The notes below the pieces were generated by a model. That model was not told the DNA's origin. It was given only the letters and a program-made list of their open reading frames with translations, and ran no database searches. Positions 8,299 through 17,826 of a DNA stretch of 64,000 nucleotides are shown piece by piece. A program made the translations under genes and the position numbers. Positions within the stretch are counted from its first letter, which is position 1; the number at the start of each line of letters is the position of its first letter. The stretch comes from an uncultured Pelagibacteraceae bacterium (GTDB taxonomy: Bacteria > Pseudomonadota > Alphaproteobacteria > Pelagibacterales > Pelagibacteraceae), in assembly GCA_902568465.1 (NCBI GenBank), contig CACFQR010000004.1, positions 1 through 64,000 on the forward strand, written 5' to 3'.

Positions 8299-9264
8299 AT
8301 GAGTGAAAAAAAAGGTAAAATCCCAATACAACCTGTTAGCGGAACAAAAGTTCCAAGATTTGCTGGACCATCTACATTTGCAAGACTACCAGAAATGAGA
8401 GATGTTGAAAAATGTGATGTTGCAATTGTGGGGATACCTTTTGATGCGGGAACTAGTTATAGACCAGGAGCAAGGTTTGGGCCACAAAGTATAAGACAAG
8501 CTTCAAGACATCTTAGAACGAATTATCATCCAAATTACGATATTGAACCATTTAAAGTTCAACAAGTAGCTGATGCTGGAGATATTGTCTGCAATCCATT
8601 TAATATTAATGAAGCAATACAACAAATCGAGAAAGGTGCTTTAGATTTATTAAATAAAGTGGGTGGAATAATTAGTATGGGAGGTGACCACACCATTGCT
8701 TTTCCCTTGCTCAAAGCTATTAACAAAATAAATAACGGTCCAGTAGCTTTAGTTCATTTTGATGCTCATCTAGATACTTGGGATACTTATTTTGGAGCAC
8801 CTTATACTCATGGAACACCTTTTAGAAGAGCACGAGAAGAAAATTTATTTTTAGATGATTCATCGATGCATGTAGGAATTCGAGGACCATTGTATAGTAG
8901 AGAAGATTTAAAAAATGATGCAGAATTTGGTTTTAAGATTATTCATTGTGATGAATTTCAAACAGAAGGAATAGATAAAATAGTTAAACGAATAAGAGAC
9001 AGAGTAAAAAATAATCCTCTTTATTTATCCATTGATGTTGATGTTCTTGATCCTTCTCAGGCTCCAGGGACTGGAACACCCGAAGTTGCTGGTATGACAA
9101 CTAGAGAAATGGTTAATGTTTTGCGTGGACTCTCAGGTTTAAATTTAGTTTCTGCTGATGTTGTAGAGGTATCACCAGCCTACGATCATGCTGAAATAAC
9201 TTCTCTTGCAGCTGCTACAATAGTTTACGAATTGACAAATTTATTTGCAAAAAAAATTTCTTAA
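8299..9264 (+). CDS. speB: Ureohydrolase of the agmatinase family
   Basis: This 321-residue enzyme hydrolyses a guanidino compound to an amine and urea. All metal-site motifs are present: GGDHT (near residue 127), DAHLD (near 152) and SIDVDVLDP (near 247), which bind the two Mn ions, plus RFGPQSIR near the N-terminus typical of agmatinase and guanidinobutyrase. Length fits agmatinase, which would make putrescine. Guanidinobutyrase or another guanidino-acid ureohydrolase are equally compatible with these motifs. It shares the region with an amidinotransferase and a polyamine-type transporter, and its end overlaps by 4 bases the convergent deacetylase gene. Confidence 0.82.
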   Translation: MSEKKGKIPIQPVSGTKVPRFAGPSTFARLPEMRDVEKCDVAIVGIPFDAGTSYRPGARFGPQSIRQASRHLRTNYHPNYDIEPFKVQQVADAGDIVCNPFNINEAIQQIEKGALDLLNKVGGIISMGGDHTIAFPLLKAINKINNGPVALVHFDAHLDTWDTYFGAPYTHGTPFRRAREENLFLDDSSMHVGIRGPLYSREDLKNDAEFGFKIIHCDEFQTEGIDKIVKRIRDRVKNNPLYLSIDVDVLDPSQAPGTGTPEVAGMTTREMVNVLRGLSGLNLVSADVVEVSPAYDHAEITSLAAATIVYELTNLFAKKIS

Positions 9265-10454
9265 TGTGTCATTTGTTCTTTAAGATCGATTAGCATCTTT
9301 AAACATTTTTTTAATTGATCAAAACTTACATACTCATCAATTGTGTGTGCTTGCTCAACTGAACCAGGACCACACACAACAGTGCTAATTCCGATTTCCT
9401 GAAATAAACCTGCTTCTGTTCCAAAAGAAACAACTTCTCTGGAATTGTCACCTGTTAAATTACAAATAAGATTTACAGCTTCAGAATCATTTTCTTTATT
9501 AAATCCAATAATCTCACCAATAATTTCTTTCTTAATATCTGCTTTTGAATAAACTTTTTTCATCTTCGGTAATAAAATATCTTTTACATAAGCGTCCATA
9601 GTTTTATTTACATACACTCCATCTTCTGGGACTACTGGTCTAAGCTCCCAATCAACCACACACTGGTCAGCAATAACATTTCTTGCTAGCCCTCCTTTTA
9701 TTCTACCAATACCCAAAGTAGTGTACGGAGGCGTGAAAACAGAATTTTTTGGTTCTCTTTTTTTAAGTTCTTCTCTTATTTCTAAAAGTTTATTTATAAA
9801 TCTTGTAGCATATTCAACTGCATTGACACCTTTATCAGGCGCAGATCCGTGACCAGCTAAGCCAGTAAAATAAGTGCTGTATTCATAACAACCTTTATGT
9901 GCTTGAACGGCTTTCATGTTTGTTGGCTCACCAACAATACAAACTGAACAATTAATATTACGTTTTTTTAGTTCCTTAATCATTACAGGAGCCCCTTGGC
10001 ATGCAGTTTCTTCATCATAAGTAAAAGAAAAATGGATTGGTTTTTTTAAATTTTCAGAAGCAAAATAAGGAGCTAAAGCCAAGCTGCAAGCAATAAATCC
10101 TTTCATATCACAAGTTCCTCTACCATAAATTTTATTATTTTTTTCTTTAGAAACGAATGGATCTGAACTCCATTCCTTTGCAGACGCAGGAACCACATCA
10201 GTATGTCCCGACAAAATAATTCCACCTCCATTTACCTTGTCTTTTCCATTAACTGTTGAAAATAAATTAAATCTTTTCTTTACATCATCAGATGTTCTAA
10301 AAGAAGAAGCTCCAACTTTATTTAACTTTTTTTCGCAATATTCGATTAAAGCAAGATTTGATGTTCCTGATACAGTTTGGAATTTTATTAAATCTGATAA
10401 AATTTTCAAAGCTTCTGGAAAAGCTTTATCAATTATATTCTTTTGCATAGCCAT
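9261..10454 (-). CDS. argE: M20 deacetylase, acetylornithine deacetylase type
   Basis: This 397-residue protein has the M20 peptidase motifs in order: SGHTDVV (first metal His), GRGTCDMKG (bridging Asp), DEETACQG (catalytic Glu pair), VGEPT and the late AHTIDEY His. These match ArgE, which removes the acetyl group of N-acetylornithine to give ornithine. Relatives act on other N-acyl amino acids, so the exact substrate is not certain. It is convergent with the ureohydrolase and overlaps it by 4 bases. Ornithine is also the coproduct of the amidinotransferase at the window start, which suggests shared arginine/ornithine metabolism, by inference only. Confidence 0.8.
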   Translation of the reverse strand: MAMQKNIIDKAFPEALKILSDLIKFQTVSGTSNLALIEYCEKKLNKVGASSFRTSDDVKKRFNLFSTVNGKDKVNGGGIILSGHTDVVPASAKEWSSDPFVSKEKNNKIYGRGTCDMKGFIACSLALAPYFASENLKKPIHFSFTYDEETACQGAPVMIKELKKRNINCSVCIVGEPTNMKAVQAHKGCYEYSTYFTGLAGHGSAPDKGVNAVEYATRFINKLLEIREELKKREPKNSVFTPPYTTLGIGRIKGGLARNVIADQCVVDWELRPVVPEDGVYVNKTMDAYVKDILLPKMKKVYSKADIKKEIIGEIIGFNKENDSEAVNLICNLTGDNSREVVSFGTEAGLFQEIGISTVVCGPGSVEQAHTIDEYVSFDQLKKCLKMLIDLKEQMTH

Positions 10455-10484
10455 TTATATAAAAAAATATTATACATGATTATT

Positions 10485-10826
10485 ATGAAACAAGAAATAA
10501 CATACGAAGATTATAATAAGGTAGAGATTAAAGTTGGCACAGTATTAAAGGTTTCAAAAAACGAAAAGGCTAGAAAACCATCTCTTGTTATAGAAGTAGA
10601 TTTTGGGGAAAAAACAGGAATTAAGAAATCTTCTGCTCAAATAACTCATTATTATAATGAGGAAAATTTGGTTGGAAAACAAGTCATAGGAGTTTGTAAT
10701 TTTCCTAAAAAAAATATTGCAGGAATAGTTTCAGAAGTTCTTATACTGGGAGCTATTGAAAAAGATGGAAAAGTAGTTTTAGTTCATCCATCTCAGCAAG
10801 TTGAAAATGGTTTAGAAATAGCATAA
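10485..10826 (+). CDS. csaA: tRNA-binding-domain protein CsaA
   Basis: This 113-residue protein is a stand-alone OB-fold of the tRNA-binding type. The KSSAQITHYYNEENLVGKQVIGVCNFP and VLILGAIE...VLVHPSQQVENG segments match CsaA, a small dimer reported to bind tRNA and to act as a chaperone in protein export in Bacillus. I start at the ATG at 10485; another in-frame ATG at 10476 would add three residues, and a further extension to 10443 would run into the divergent argE gene. Its length agrees with the usual 110 residues. It is 10 bases ahead of the LysE-type gene. Confidence 0.85.
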   Translation: MKQEITYEDYNKVEIKVGTVLKVSKNEKARKPSLVIEVDFGEKTGIKKSSAQITHYYNEENLVGKQVIGVCNFPKKNIAGIVSEVLILGAIEKDGKVVLVHPSQQVENGLEIA

Positions 10827-10835
10827 ACCATTTGC

Positions 10836-11432
10836 ATGTATCCTAGTTTACTACCTTTAATTTTCTTTTCTGTAGCTGCAGCATTTACTCCTGGACCTAA
10901 CAATATTTTAGGGTCGTACTCAGGTTTTAATTTTGGAATTAAAAAATCTTTACCTTTAATTATGGGTGTTGCCTTTGGTTATACTTCTGTTGTCATTTTA
11001 TCAGCAGCAGGATTGAATTTCATATTTAACGCATATCCTTACTTAAAAACTATTATTAAAATTCTTGGTTCTATTTTTTTAATTTATTTAGCTTACAAAA
11101 TTGCCCTTTATAACGAACTACAAGAAAAAAAAATAAAAAATCCAGTTAAATTTTATGACACATTTATCTTTCAATTTGTTAATCCAAAAGGAGTTTTTGC
11201 GGCTATTACAGCTATCTCTCTTTTTGTTGAGCTAGGATCAAATTACTTATTTCATTCATCGATAGTAATTGGAGTATCTTTTTTTTGTGCAATAACTAGT
11301 ATAACAAGTTGGTGTTTGTTGGGAAAATTTCTTAGACGTTTTTCAGAAAATAAGAAATTTATACAGGCTTTTAACTACACAATGTCCTTTTCTTTGGTTG
11401 TTTGTGTTATACTTATTTATTTAAAAATATGA
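10836..11432 (+). CDS. LysE/RhtB-family amino-acid exporter
   Basis: This 198-residue membrane protein has about six hydrophobic spans and the family N-terminal motif AAAFTPGPNN (residues about 14-23), followed by a GVAFGYTSV segment. LysE/RhtB proteins export amino acids such as lysine, threonine or homoserine; the cargo here cannot be read from sequence. Its TGA stop overlaps the ATG of the aconitase gene (ATGA at 11429-11432), so the two are translationally coupled, which is an odd pairing and may be just genome packing. Confidence 0.82.
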   Translation: MYPSLLPLIFFSVAAAFTPGPNNILGSYSGFNFGIKKSLPLIMGVAFGYTSVVILSAAGLNFIFNAYPYLKTIIKILGSIFLIYLAYKIALYNELQEKKIKNPVKFYDTFIFQFVNPKGVFAAITAISLFVELGSNYLFHSSIVIGVSFFCAITSITSWCLLGKFLRRFSENKKFIQAFNYTMSFSLVVCVILIYLKI

Positions 11433-14086
11433 AAATAAACAGCAATGATTCTTTTAAATCTCTAAAAAAAATAAAAATTGATAACAAAGTATATAAAATA
11501 TTTAGTTTAAGAGAGGCTGAAAAAAATGGATTAGAAGGTATTTCAAAATTACCTAAATCATTAAAAGTTTTATTGGAAAATTTACTGCGTTTTGAAGATG
11601 GAAAAACTGTTAAAAAAGAGCAAATTTTATCAATCAAGTCTTTTTTAAATAAAAATAAAGCAAAAACTGAAATTGCCTTTAGACCAGCCAGGGTTCTTAT
11701 GCAAGATTATACTGGGATACCTGCAGTTGCTGATCTTGCAGCTATGCGCGATGCTGTAAAATCAAAAAAAAAAGATCCAAAAAAAATAAATCCCTTGTCA
11801 ACAGTTGATCTAGTTATTGATCATTCCGTAATGGTGGATGCATACGCTTCAAAAGACTCTTTCAAAAAAAATGTTGAAAAAGAATTTTCAAGAAATGGAG
11901 AACGCTACTCTTTTTTAAAATGGGGTCAAAAAGCATTTAATAACTTTAGAGTTGTTCCACCAGGGACTGGAATTTGTCACCAAGTTAATTTGGAATATTT
12001 ATCAAAGGTTGTTTGGTCTTCTGACGATTTTGCTTACCCCGACACACTTGTAGGAACTGATAGTCACACGACTATGGTTAATGGTCTTTCAGTTCTTGGC
12101 TGGGGCGTTGGAGGAATAGAGGCTGAGGCAGCAATGTTAGGACAACCAATATCAATGCTTATCCCAGACGTTGTTGGTTTTAAATTAAAAAACAAACTTT
12201 CAGAGGGCACTACAGCCACCGATCTTGTTTTAACTATAGTTCAAATATTAAGAAAAGAGGGGGTGGTTGGAAAATTTGTCGAGTTTTATGGCAGTGGATT
12301 AAAAAATCTTTCTTTAGCAGATCGAGCAACCATTGCTAATATGGCTCCTGAATATGGTGCTACTTGTGGTTATTTTCCTATAGACGAAGAAACTTTAAAG
12401 TATTTGAAATTCTCTGGCAGAGATCAACATACAATTTCACTTGTTGAAAAATATTCAAAAGAGCAAGGACTTTGGGCAGATGATGATATTTCCTTTGAAA
12501 AAACTTTAGACCTAGATTTATCTGAAGTAGTTCCCAGCATCTCAGGCCCTAAACGTCCCCAAGATAAAGTATTACTATCCGAATCATCCAAATCTTTTAT
12601 GAAATCCTTTAAAAAAAATATGAATAGGGAGAATGTAAAAGAAGAGACAGTCTCAGGTGAAAAGTTTAAATTAAAAGATGGAAATATTGTTATAGCCGCA
12701 ATTACATCATGCACCAATACCTCAAATCCAAGTGTGCTTATAGGAGCAGGTTTGCTCGCAAAAAAAGCTGTTGAAAAAGGGTTGAAAGTAAAACCTTGGG
12801 TAAAAACTTCTTTGGCTCCAGGTTCTCAAGTAGTTACAGATTATCTTGAAAAAGCTGGTTTAAATAAATATTTAGATCAACTTGGTTTTCATTTAGTTGG
12901 TTATGGATGTACAACTTGTATAGGTAACTCAGGACCTTTAAAGGAAAATATTTCTCAAGCTATTCAAAAAGGAAATCTATATGCAGTTTCAGTTTTATCT
13001 GGAAATAGAAATTTTGAAGGAAGAATTAACCCTGATGTGAAAGCAAACTATCTAGCTTCGCCACCTTTAGTTGTTGCTTATGCACTAGCAGGGTCAATGA
13101 ATTTTGATTTATATAACCAGCCTTTGGGAAAAGACGAGGATGGAAAAAATATCTTTTTAAAAGATATTTGGCCATCAAACAAAGAGATTGAAGAGTTAAT
13201 TTTAACTTCAATAAATGCAGAAATGTTTTCTAAACGTTACTCAAAAGTTTCAGAAGGCTCAGATGATTGGAAAAAAATTAAAACTACTGAAAGTAGTATT
13301 TATAATTGGAATGATAGTTCAACCTATGTAAAAAAACCGCCATTTTTTGAAAAAATGTCTGATAGTCCTGAAGGTTTTAAAAAAATTGTTGATGCAAGAC
13401 CATTAGTAATCTTAGGTGATATGGTAACTACAGATCATATCTCTCCAGCCGGTTCCATAAAAAAAGATAGTCCCACAGGTGATTATTTTATGAAACATCA
13501 AGTTCAGCAAAAAGATTTTAATTCATATGGAGCAAGAAGAGGTAATCATGAAGTTATGGTACGTGGAGCATTTGGAAATATAAGGATAAGAAATGAAATG
13601 GCTCCTGGAACCGAGGGAGGTCTCACCAAACTGTATCCCGAAGGAAAAATTATGAGTATTTACGAAGCAGCTATGGAATATAAAAAAAGAGGAAATGACC
13701 TAGTTGTAATTGCTGGTAAAGAATATGGAGCAGGATCTTCTAGGGATTGGGCGGCAAAAGGAACAAAATTACTCGGAGTAAAAGCTGTAATCGCAGAAAG
13801 TTTTGAAAGAATACATAGATCAAATTTAATTGGCATGGGAATACTTCCGCTTCAATTTAAAGATGGACTTAATAGAAATAAATTAAATCTCAAGGGTTCT
13901 GAGCTTATTACTATCATTAATATAGAAAAAGGTTTAACCCCAGGTCAAGATGTTGAATGCGAAATTAAGTTTGTAGATGGAGTTGCTAAAAAAATTAGTT
14001 TGCTTTCTAGAATTGATACAGCAAATGAGATTGAATATTATAAAAATGATGGAATATTAAAATACGTTTTAAGAAACATGCTATAA
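11429..14086 (+). CDS. acnA: Aconitate hydratase
   Basis: This 885-residue enzyme interconverts citrate and isocitrate and may also act on 2-methyl-cis-aconitate. The 4Fe-4S ligands appear as a Cys in [10 protein letters not shown] and two in [10 protein letters not shown]. The swivelling C-terminal domain has the [12 protein letters not shown] motif. Its length fits AcnA (near 890) better than AcnD. I start at the ATG that overlaps the LysE stop; a GTG at 11402 would extend into that gene. The stop overlaps the prpD start by one base, so aconitase is translationally coupled to a methylcitrate dehydratase homologue. Confidence 0.92.
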   Translation: MKINSNDSFKSLKKIKIDNKVYKIFSLREAEKNGLEGISKLPKSLKVLLENLLRFEDGKTVKKEQILSIKSFLNKNKAKTEIAFRPARVLMQDYTGIPAVADLAAMRDAVKSKKKDPKKINPLSTVDLVIDHSVMVDAYASKDSFKKNVEKEFSRNGERYSFLKWGQKAFNNFRVVPPGTGICHQVNLEYLSKVVWSSDDFAYPDTLVGTDSHTTMVNGLSVLGWGVGGIEAEAAMLGQPISMLIPDVVGFKLKNKLSEGTTATDLVLTIVQILRKEGVVGKFVEFYGSGLKNLSLADRATIANMAPEYGATCGYFPIDEETLKYLKFSGRDQHTISLVEKYSKEQGLWADDDISFEKTLDLDLSEVVPSISGPKRPQDKVLLSESSKSFMKSFKKNMNRENVKEETVSGEKFKLKDGNIVIAAITSCTNTSNPSVLIGAGLLAKKAVEKGLKVKPWVKTSLAPGSQVVTDYLEKAGLNKYLDQLGFHLVGYGCTTCIGNSGPLKENISQAIQKGNLYAVSVLSGNRNFEGRINPDVKANYLASPPLVVAYALAGSMNFDLYNQPLGKDEDGKNIFLKDIWPSNKEIEELILTSINAEMFSKRYSKVSEGSDDWKKIKTTESSIYNWNDSSTYVKKPPFFEKMSDSPEGFKKIVDARPLVILGDMVTTDHISPAGSIKKDSPTGDYFMKHQVQQKDFNSYGARRGNHEVMVRGAFGNIRIRNEMAPGTEGGLTKLYPEGKIMSIYEAAMEYKKRGNDLVVIAGKEYGAGSSRDWAAKGTKLLGVKAVIAESFERIHRSNLIGMGILPLQFKDGLNRNKLNLKGSELITIINIEKGLTPGQDVECEIKFVDGVAKKISLLSRIDTANEIEYYKNDGILKYVLRNML

Positions 14087-15591
14087 TGAGAAATATTAAA
14101 GTAAGAGTTTATAAATCATCAGTTAAATTAAAAAAGGAAGAACAACTTGCTTGGAAAATTGCTGAAATTGCTTCTGATAAAGCTCCTTTAAATGAAAATG
14201 CTATCGATATGGTTATTAATAGGATTATCGATAATGCTTCAGTAGCAATAGCATCATTTCAAAGACGACCCGTTATTTCAGCAAGGGAAATGGCTCTAGC
14301 CCATCCAAGGGAAAATGGAGCAACAGTTTTCGGAATTAACCCAGATCAAAAATTTGATTGTGAGTGGGCAGCTTGGGCGAATGGAACAGCGGTTAGAGAA
14401 TTAGATTTTCATGATACTTTTCTAGCAGCAGACTATAGCCATCCAGGCGATAATATCCCTCCGATTTTAGCAGTAGCTCAACAAAAAAACTTAAACGGCA
14501 TGGATTTAATTAGAGGAATTATTACAGGATATGAAGTTCAGGTTAACCTTGTTAAGGGAATTTGTTTGCATGAACATAAAATTGATCACATAGCTCATTT
14601 AGGACCAAGTGTTGCTGCAGGAATAGGGTCTTCGTTAAAACTTGATACTGAAACTATTTACCAATCTATTCAACAGGCATTACACACAACAATTTCTACA
14701 AGACAATCAAGAAAAGGTGAAATTTCAAGTTGGAAAGCTTTTGCACCAGCTCATGCAGGAAAGTTAGCTGTCGAAGCAGTTGATAGAGCAATGAGAGGAG
14801 AAGGAGCGCCGAGTCCAATTTACGAAGGTGAAGACAGCGTAATAGCATATGTTCTTTCAGGACCCAAGGCAAAATATATTGTTCCTTTGCCAAAAGTTAA
14901 TGAAGAAAAAAAAGCTATTTTAGAAACTTATACCAAAGAGCATTCAGCTGAATATCAATCTCAAGCACTGATAGATCTAGCAAGGAGTTTAAATAAAAAA
15001 ATAAAGAGTATTTCAGATATTAAAAAAATAGAAATTTACACAAGTCATCATACGCACAATGTGATTGGAACTGGAGCGAATGATCCGCAAAAAATGGATC
15101 CAAAAGCAAGCAGAGAAACACTTGATCACTCTATTATGTATATTTTTGCAGTGGCCTTAGAGGACGGTAAGTGGCATCATATAGATTCTTATACTCCAGA
15201 AAGAGCCAATACCAAAAGTACTGTCGAGTTATGGAAAAAAATCAAAACATTTGAGGATAAAAAATGGACAAAAAAATATCATGATCCTAATCCAAATAAA
15301 AAATGCTTTGGGGGGAAAGTATTGATCAAGATGAAAAATGGATCAAAAATTATCGAAGAGATTAGTGTTGCAGATGCTCATCCTAATGGAAAAAATCCAT
15401 TTAAAAGAAAAGATTATATCAAAAAATTTAAGACACTTACAAATGGCATTATTGAAACGAATGAATCGGAAAGATTTTTAAATGATGTTCAAAATTTAAA
15501 AAATTTAAACAAATCAGAACTTAAAAAACTAAACATAGAAGTAAAATCTGATCTTCAAAAAAATAGAGCTTCAAATAAAGGTATTTTTTAA
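14086..15591 (+). CDS. prpD: MmgE/PrpD-family 2-methylcitrate dehydratase
   Basis: This 501-residue cytoplasmic protein belongs to the MmgE/PrpD family: an all-helical first domain with [16 protein letters not shown] and [13 protein letters not shown] (about residues 97-130) and a second domain with the late [11 protein letters not shown] segment. PrpD dehydrates 2-methylcitrate to 2-methyl-cis-aconitate in propionate oxidation; aconitase then hydrates the product. The taATG overlap with acnA supports this joint role. PrpC and PrpB are not in the window. Some family members are cis-aconitate decarboxylases, but the length and context fit PrpD better. Confidence 0.85.
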   Translation: MRNIKVRVYKSSVKLKKEEQLAWKIAEIASDKAPLNENAIDMVINRIIDNASVAIASFQRRPVISAREMALAHPRENGATVFGINPDQKFDCEWAAWANGTAVRELDFHDTFLAADYSHPGDNIPPILAVAQQKNLNGMDLIRGIITGYEVQVNLVKGICLHEHKIDHIAHLGPSVAAGIGSSLKLDTETIYQSIQQALHTTISTRQSRKGEISSWKAFAPAHAGKLAVEAVDRAMRGEGAPSPIYEGEDSVIAYVLSGPKAKYIVPLPKVNEEKKAILETYTKEHSAEYQSQALIDLARSLNKKIKSISDIKKIEIYTSHHTHNVIGTGANDPQKMDPKASRETLDHSIMYIFAVALEDGKWHHIDSYTPERANTKSTVELWKKIKTFEDKKWTKKYHDPNPNKKCFGGKVLIKMKNGSKIIEEISVADAHPNGKNPFKRKDYIKKFKTLTNGIIETNESERFLNDVQNLKNLNKSELKKLNIEVKSDLQKNRASNKGIF

Positions 15592-16199
15592 AACCAAGAA
15601 GCAAAAGGTTCATTGATCGTAAGCACACCGTAATCCATTAAACCTCCAATAATTAATTGTACAGCCACCAATAAAATTACTGCTAGACCTACATATCCAA
15701 CCCATTTGTGATCTTGAATAAACTTTGCAAAATATGTAGCTAATGCCCCAACCAAAATTACAGACAAAACTAAACCAAACAGTAATAGCAAGTAATGTTC
15801 TTTTGCTGCTCCAGCTACTCCCAAAACATTATCAAAACTTAAAGTAATATCCGCAATTAAAACTTTATAAACTCCACTCATGAAAGAAGGCTCTTTAGAT
15901 TGTTTGGTTGGTGATTTTATTTTTTTTACTGTAAATAAATCTATTCTAAGTTCATTAACGATCCATAAAAGAAGCGCACCTCCAATTAACTTGATAAAAG
16001 CAAATTGAAGTAAAAAAGTTGCTGAAAAAGCAAAAATAACTCTGAAAATAAATGCGGCAAAAACTCCCCACATAATGATTTGCTTTCTATTTTTAGGAGC
16101 AAAATTCGCCGCAACCATTCCAATGATAATGGCGTTATCGGCAGCCATTACGATATCGATTAATACAATTTGAATAAATATTAGTGTTTCTTCTAGCAC
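15588..16199 (-). CDS. TerC-family integral membrane protein
   Basis: This 203-residue protein has about six to seven membrane spans and the two TerC signatures: [14 protein letters not shown] near residue 15-28 and [14 protein letters not shown] near 116-129, each holding the conserved acidic residue and Asn that bind metal. TerC/YjbE proteins are linked to manganese export and metallation of exported enzymes in other bacteria. Its stop overlaps the convergent prpD by 4 bases, and its start faces the TRAP transporter across a 95-base divergent gap. Metal specificity is not visible. Confidence 0.85.
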   Translation of the reverse strand: MLEETLIFIQIVLIDIVMAADNAIIIGMVAANFAPKNRKQIIMWGVFAAFIFRVIFAFSATFLLQFAFIKLIGGALLLWIVNELRIDLFTVKKIKSPTKQSKEPSFMSGVYKVLIADITLSFDNVLGVAGAAKEHYLLLLFGLVLSVILVGALATYFAKFIQDHKWVGYVGLAVILLVAVQLIIGGLMDYGVLTINEPFASWF

Positions 16200-16294
16200 T
16201 TTTTATATTTTTCAATTCTATAAGCTAAATAATTGTATTGCAATTACTCATTCTTCATTGTGAAATAAGAAATTAATAAAATTATGGAGGGAAT

Positions 16295-17281
16295 ATGAAA
16301 TTAATTAGAAATATTCTTGTAACATTAGCTGCGCTAATTTTTAGCGTAAATATTGCTAATGCTGGAGAAAAATGGGACATGGCTCTTGCTTATGGAGCTA
16401 CAAATTTTCATTCAGCAAATGCAACAGAGTTCGCTAAAAATGTTACAGAAAAAAGTGGTGGAAAATTAACAATAGTCACTCACCCGGGTGGATCATTATA
16501 TAAAGGAGGAGAAATATTTAGAGCTGTAAGAACTGGTCAAGCTCAAATAGGAGAAAGATTTATGTCTGCTCTCGGAAAAGAAGATCCATTATTGGAAGTA
16601 GACTCTCAGCCTTTCTTAGCATCGACCTATGGGGCGGCAATGAAACTTTATAAAGCTTCAAAACCAGAAATTGTAAAAGGTCTCGATAGCAAAGGTCTTG
16701 TATTTTTATATGCAGTGCCGTGGCCAGCTCAAGGTTTATACAGCAAGAAAGAAATTAACAGTGTAGCAGATTTAAAAGGTTTAAAATTTAGAGCATACAA
16801 TTCTGCAACAATTAGAATTGCTGAATTAACTGGAATGGCACCAACAAAAATTGAAGCAGCTGAAATTAGCCAAGCATTTTCAACAGGTGCGGTCGAAAGT
16901 ATGATTACTTCACCGACAACAGGAAAAAATTCAAAAATTTGGGAAAATGGAGTTGGTTACTTTTATGATATCGCAGCATGGTTTCCAAAAAATATGGTAA
17001 TTGTAAATAAAGATGCTTGGAACAAATTAGATGCCGCTACACAAAAACTAGTGATGTCTGAAGCAGCGAAAGCAGAAAAAAAGGGATGGGGTTTATCTAA
17101 AAGAGGAAATAAAGATGATAAAAAAGCCCTTTCAGATGCTGGTATGAAAGTTGGAAAAGTTAATTCCGCATTAAAAAAACATTTTGAAGAAGTAGGGGCT
17201 ACAATGTCTAAAGAATGGGCAGATAGAGCAGGGTCAAGAGGACAAGCTGTTCTAAAAGCTTACAGTGGTAGCAGTTACTAA
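16295..17281 (+). CDS. TRAP transporter substrate-binding protein (DctP family)
   Basis: This 328-residue periplasmic protein has a signal peptide (cleavage after NIANA, about residue 23) and the DctP fold. The LKGLKFRAYN segment carries the conserved Arg that pairs with a substrate carboxylate, and the GAVESMITS segment is typical of the second lobe. A strong GGAGGG Shine-Dalgarno stands before the ATG. A terminator follows the stop, then the two membrane subunits. The ligand is probably an organic acid, but which one cannot be read. The 5-oxoproline genes downstream make 5-oxoproline a possible, untested candidate. Confidence 0.88.
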   Translation: MKLIRNILVTLAALIFSVNIANAGEKWDMALAYGATNFHSANATEFAKNVTEKSGGKLTIVTHPGGSLYKGGEIFRAVRTGQAQIGERFMSALGKEDPLLEVDSQPFLASTYGAAMKLYKASKPEIVKGLDSKGLVFLYAVPWPAQGLYSKKEINSVADLKGLKFRAYNSATIRIAELTGMAPTKIEAAEISQAFSTGAVESMITSPTTGKNSKIWENGVGYFYDIAAWFPKNMVIVNKDAWNKLDAATQKLVMSEAAKAEKKGWGLSKRGNKDDKKALSDAGMKVGKVNSALKKHFEEVGATMSKEWADRAGSRGQAVLKAYSGSSY

Positions 17282-17294
17282 ATTTATTTAAATT

Positions 17295-17332
17295 AAAAAA
17301 AAAAGGCCGTATAATTAAGCGGCCTTTTTTTT
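17295..17332 (+). terminator. Factor-independent terminator between TRAP binding protein and membrane subunits
   Basis: GGCCG (17305-17309) pairs with CGGCC (17320-17324) across a 10-base loop. The stem is extended by an A-run on the left pairing with a run of eight T on the right. It starts 14 bases after the binding-protein stop, and the T-run ends at the base before the ATG of the small permease gene. It mirrors the terminator between potD and potB. Confidence 0.88.
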
Positions 17333-17824
17333 ATGTTTTGTAAAATAGATAATTATTTAAAAGTTATTTATAGGCTGTCAGGTGGTGCTGCAGCTTTTTT
17401 CCTTATATTGGTAGCAGCATTTATTCTTACAGGAATAGCTTCTAGAATTTTTGGTTTTTATATTCGTGGTTTAGCAGAATACTCTGGTTACTGTATGGCT
17501 GCATCCTCATTTCTTGCTTTAGCTTATACATTTGGAGAAAAGGGGCATATCAGGATTACTTTATTTCTAGAAAAATCTAATAAGAGTATTAGAAGATTTT
17601 TAGAATTGTGGTGCTTATTCGTAGCGACTTTTTTTTCCGGATTCTTATTTTTTTACTTTGTAAAAATGTTAATGATTTCTTTTAAGTTTCAAGAAAGAAG
17701 TGAAGGAGCGGACGAAATTTTGATTTGGATTCCTCAAGTTTCAGTAGCTTTGGGATCTACTATATTCTTTATTTGCGTATTACATAATTTTATTCTTTTA
17801 ATCTTAAAAAAAAATAGTAGCTAA
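17333..17824 (+). CDS. TRAP transporter small membrane subunit (DctQ type)
   Basis: This 163-residue protein has four predicted membrane spans, with the DctQ pattern: a first span after LSGGAAAFFLI, then YSGYCMAASSFLALAYTFGEKGHIRITLF, the conserved segment in which the H-I-R motif sits after span two. DctQ supports the large subunit in Na-driven solute uptake. The ATG directly abuts the terminator T-run, leaving no room for a free Shine-Dalgarno, so translation may depend on the terminator stem being open. It lies 2 bases ahead of the large subunit. Confidence 0.83.
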   Translation: MFCKIDNYLKVIYRLSGGAAAFFLILVAAFILTGIASRIFGFYIRGLAEYSGYCMAASSFLALAYTFGEKGHIRITLFLEKSNKSIRRFLELWCLFVATFFSGFLFFYFVKMLMISFKFQERSEGADEILIWIPQVSVALGSTIFFICVLHNFILLILKKNSS

Positions 17825-17826
17825 TT

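Noticed and set aside
11402-11428. Extended GTG start of aconitase
   Set aside because: It would overlap the LysE gene by 31 bases; the ATG at 11429 forms the common ATGA junction.
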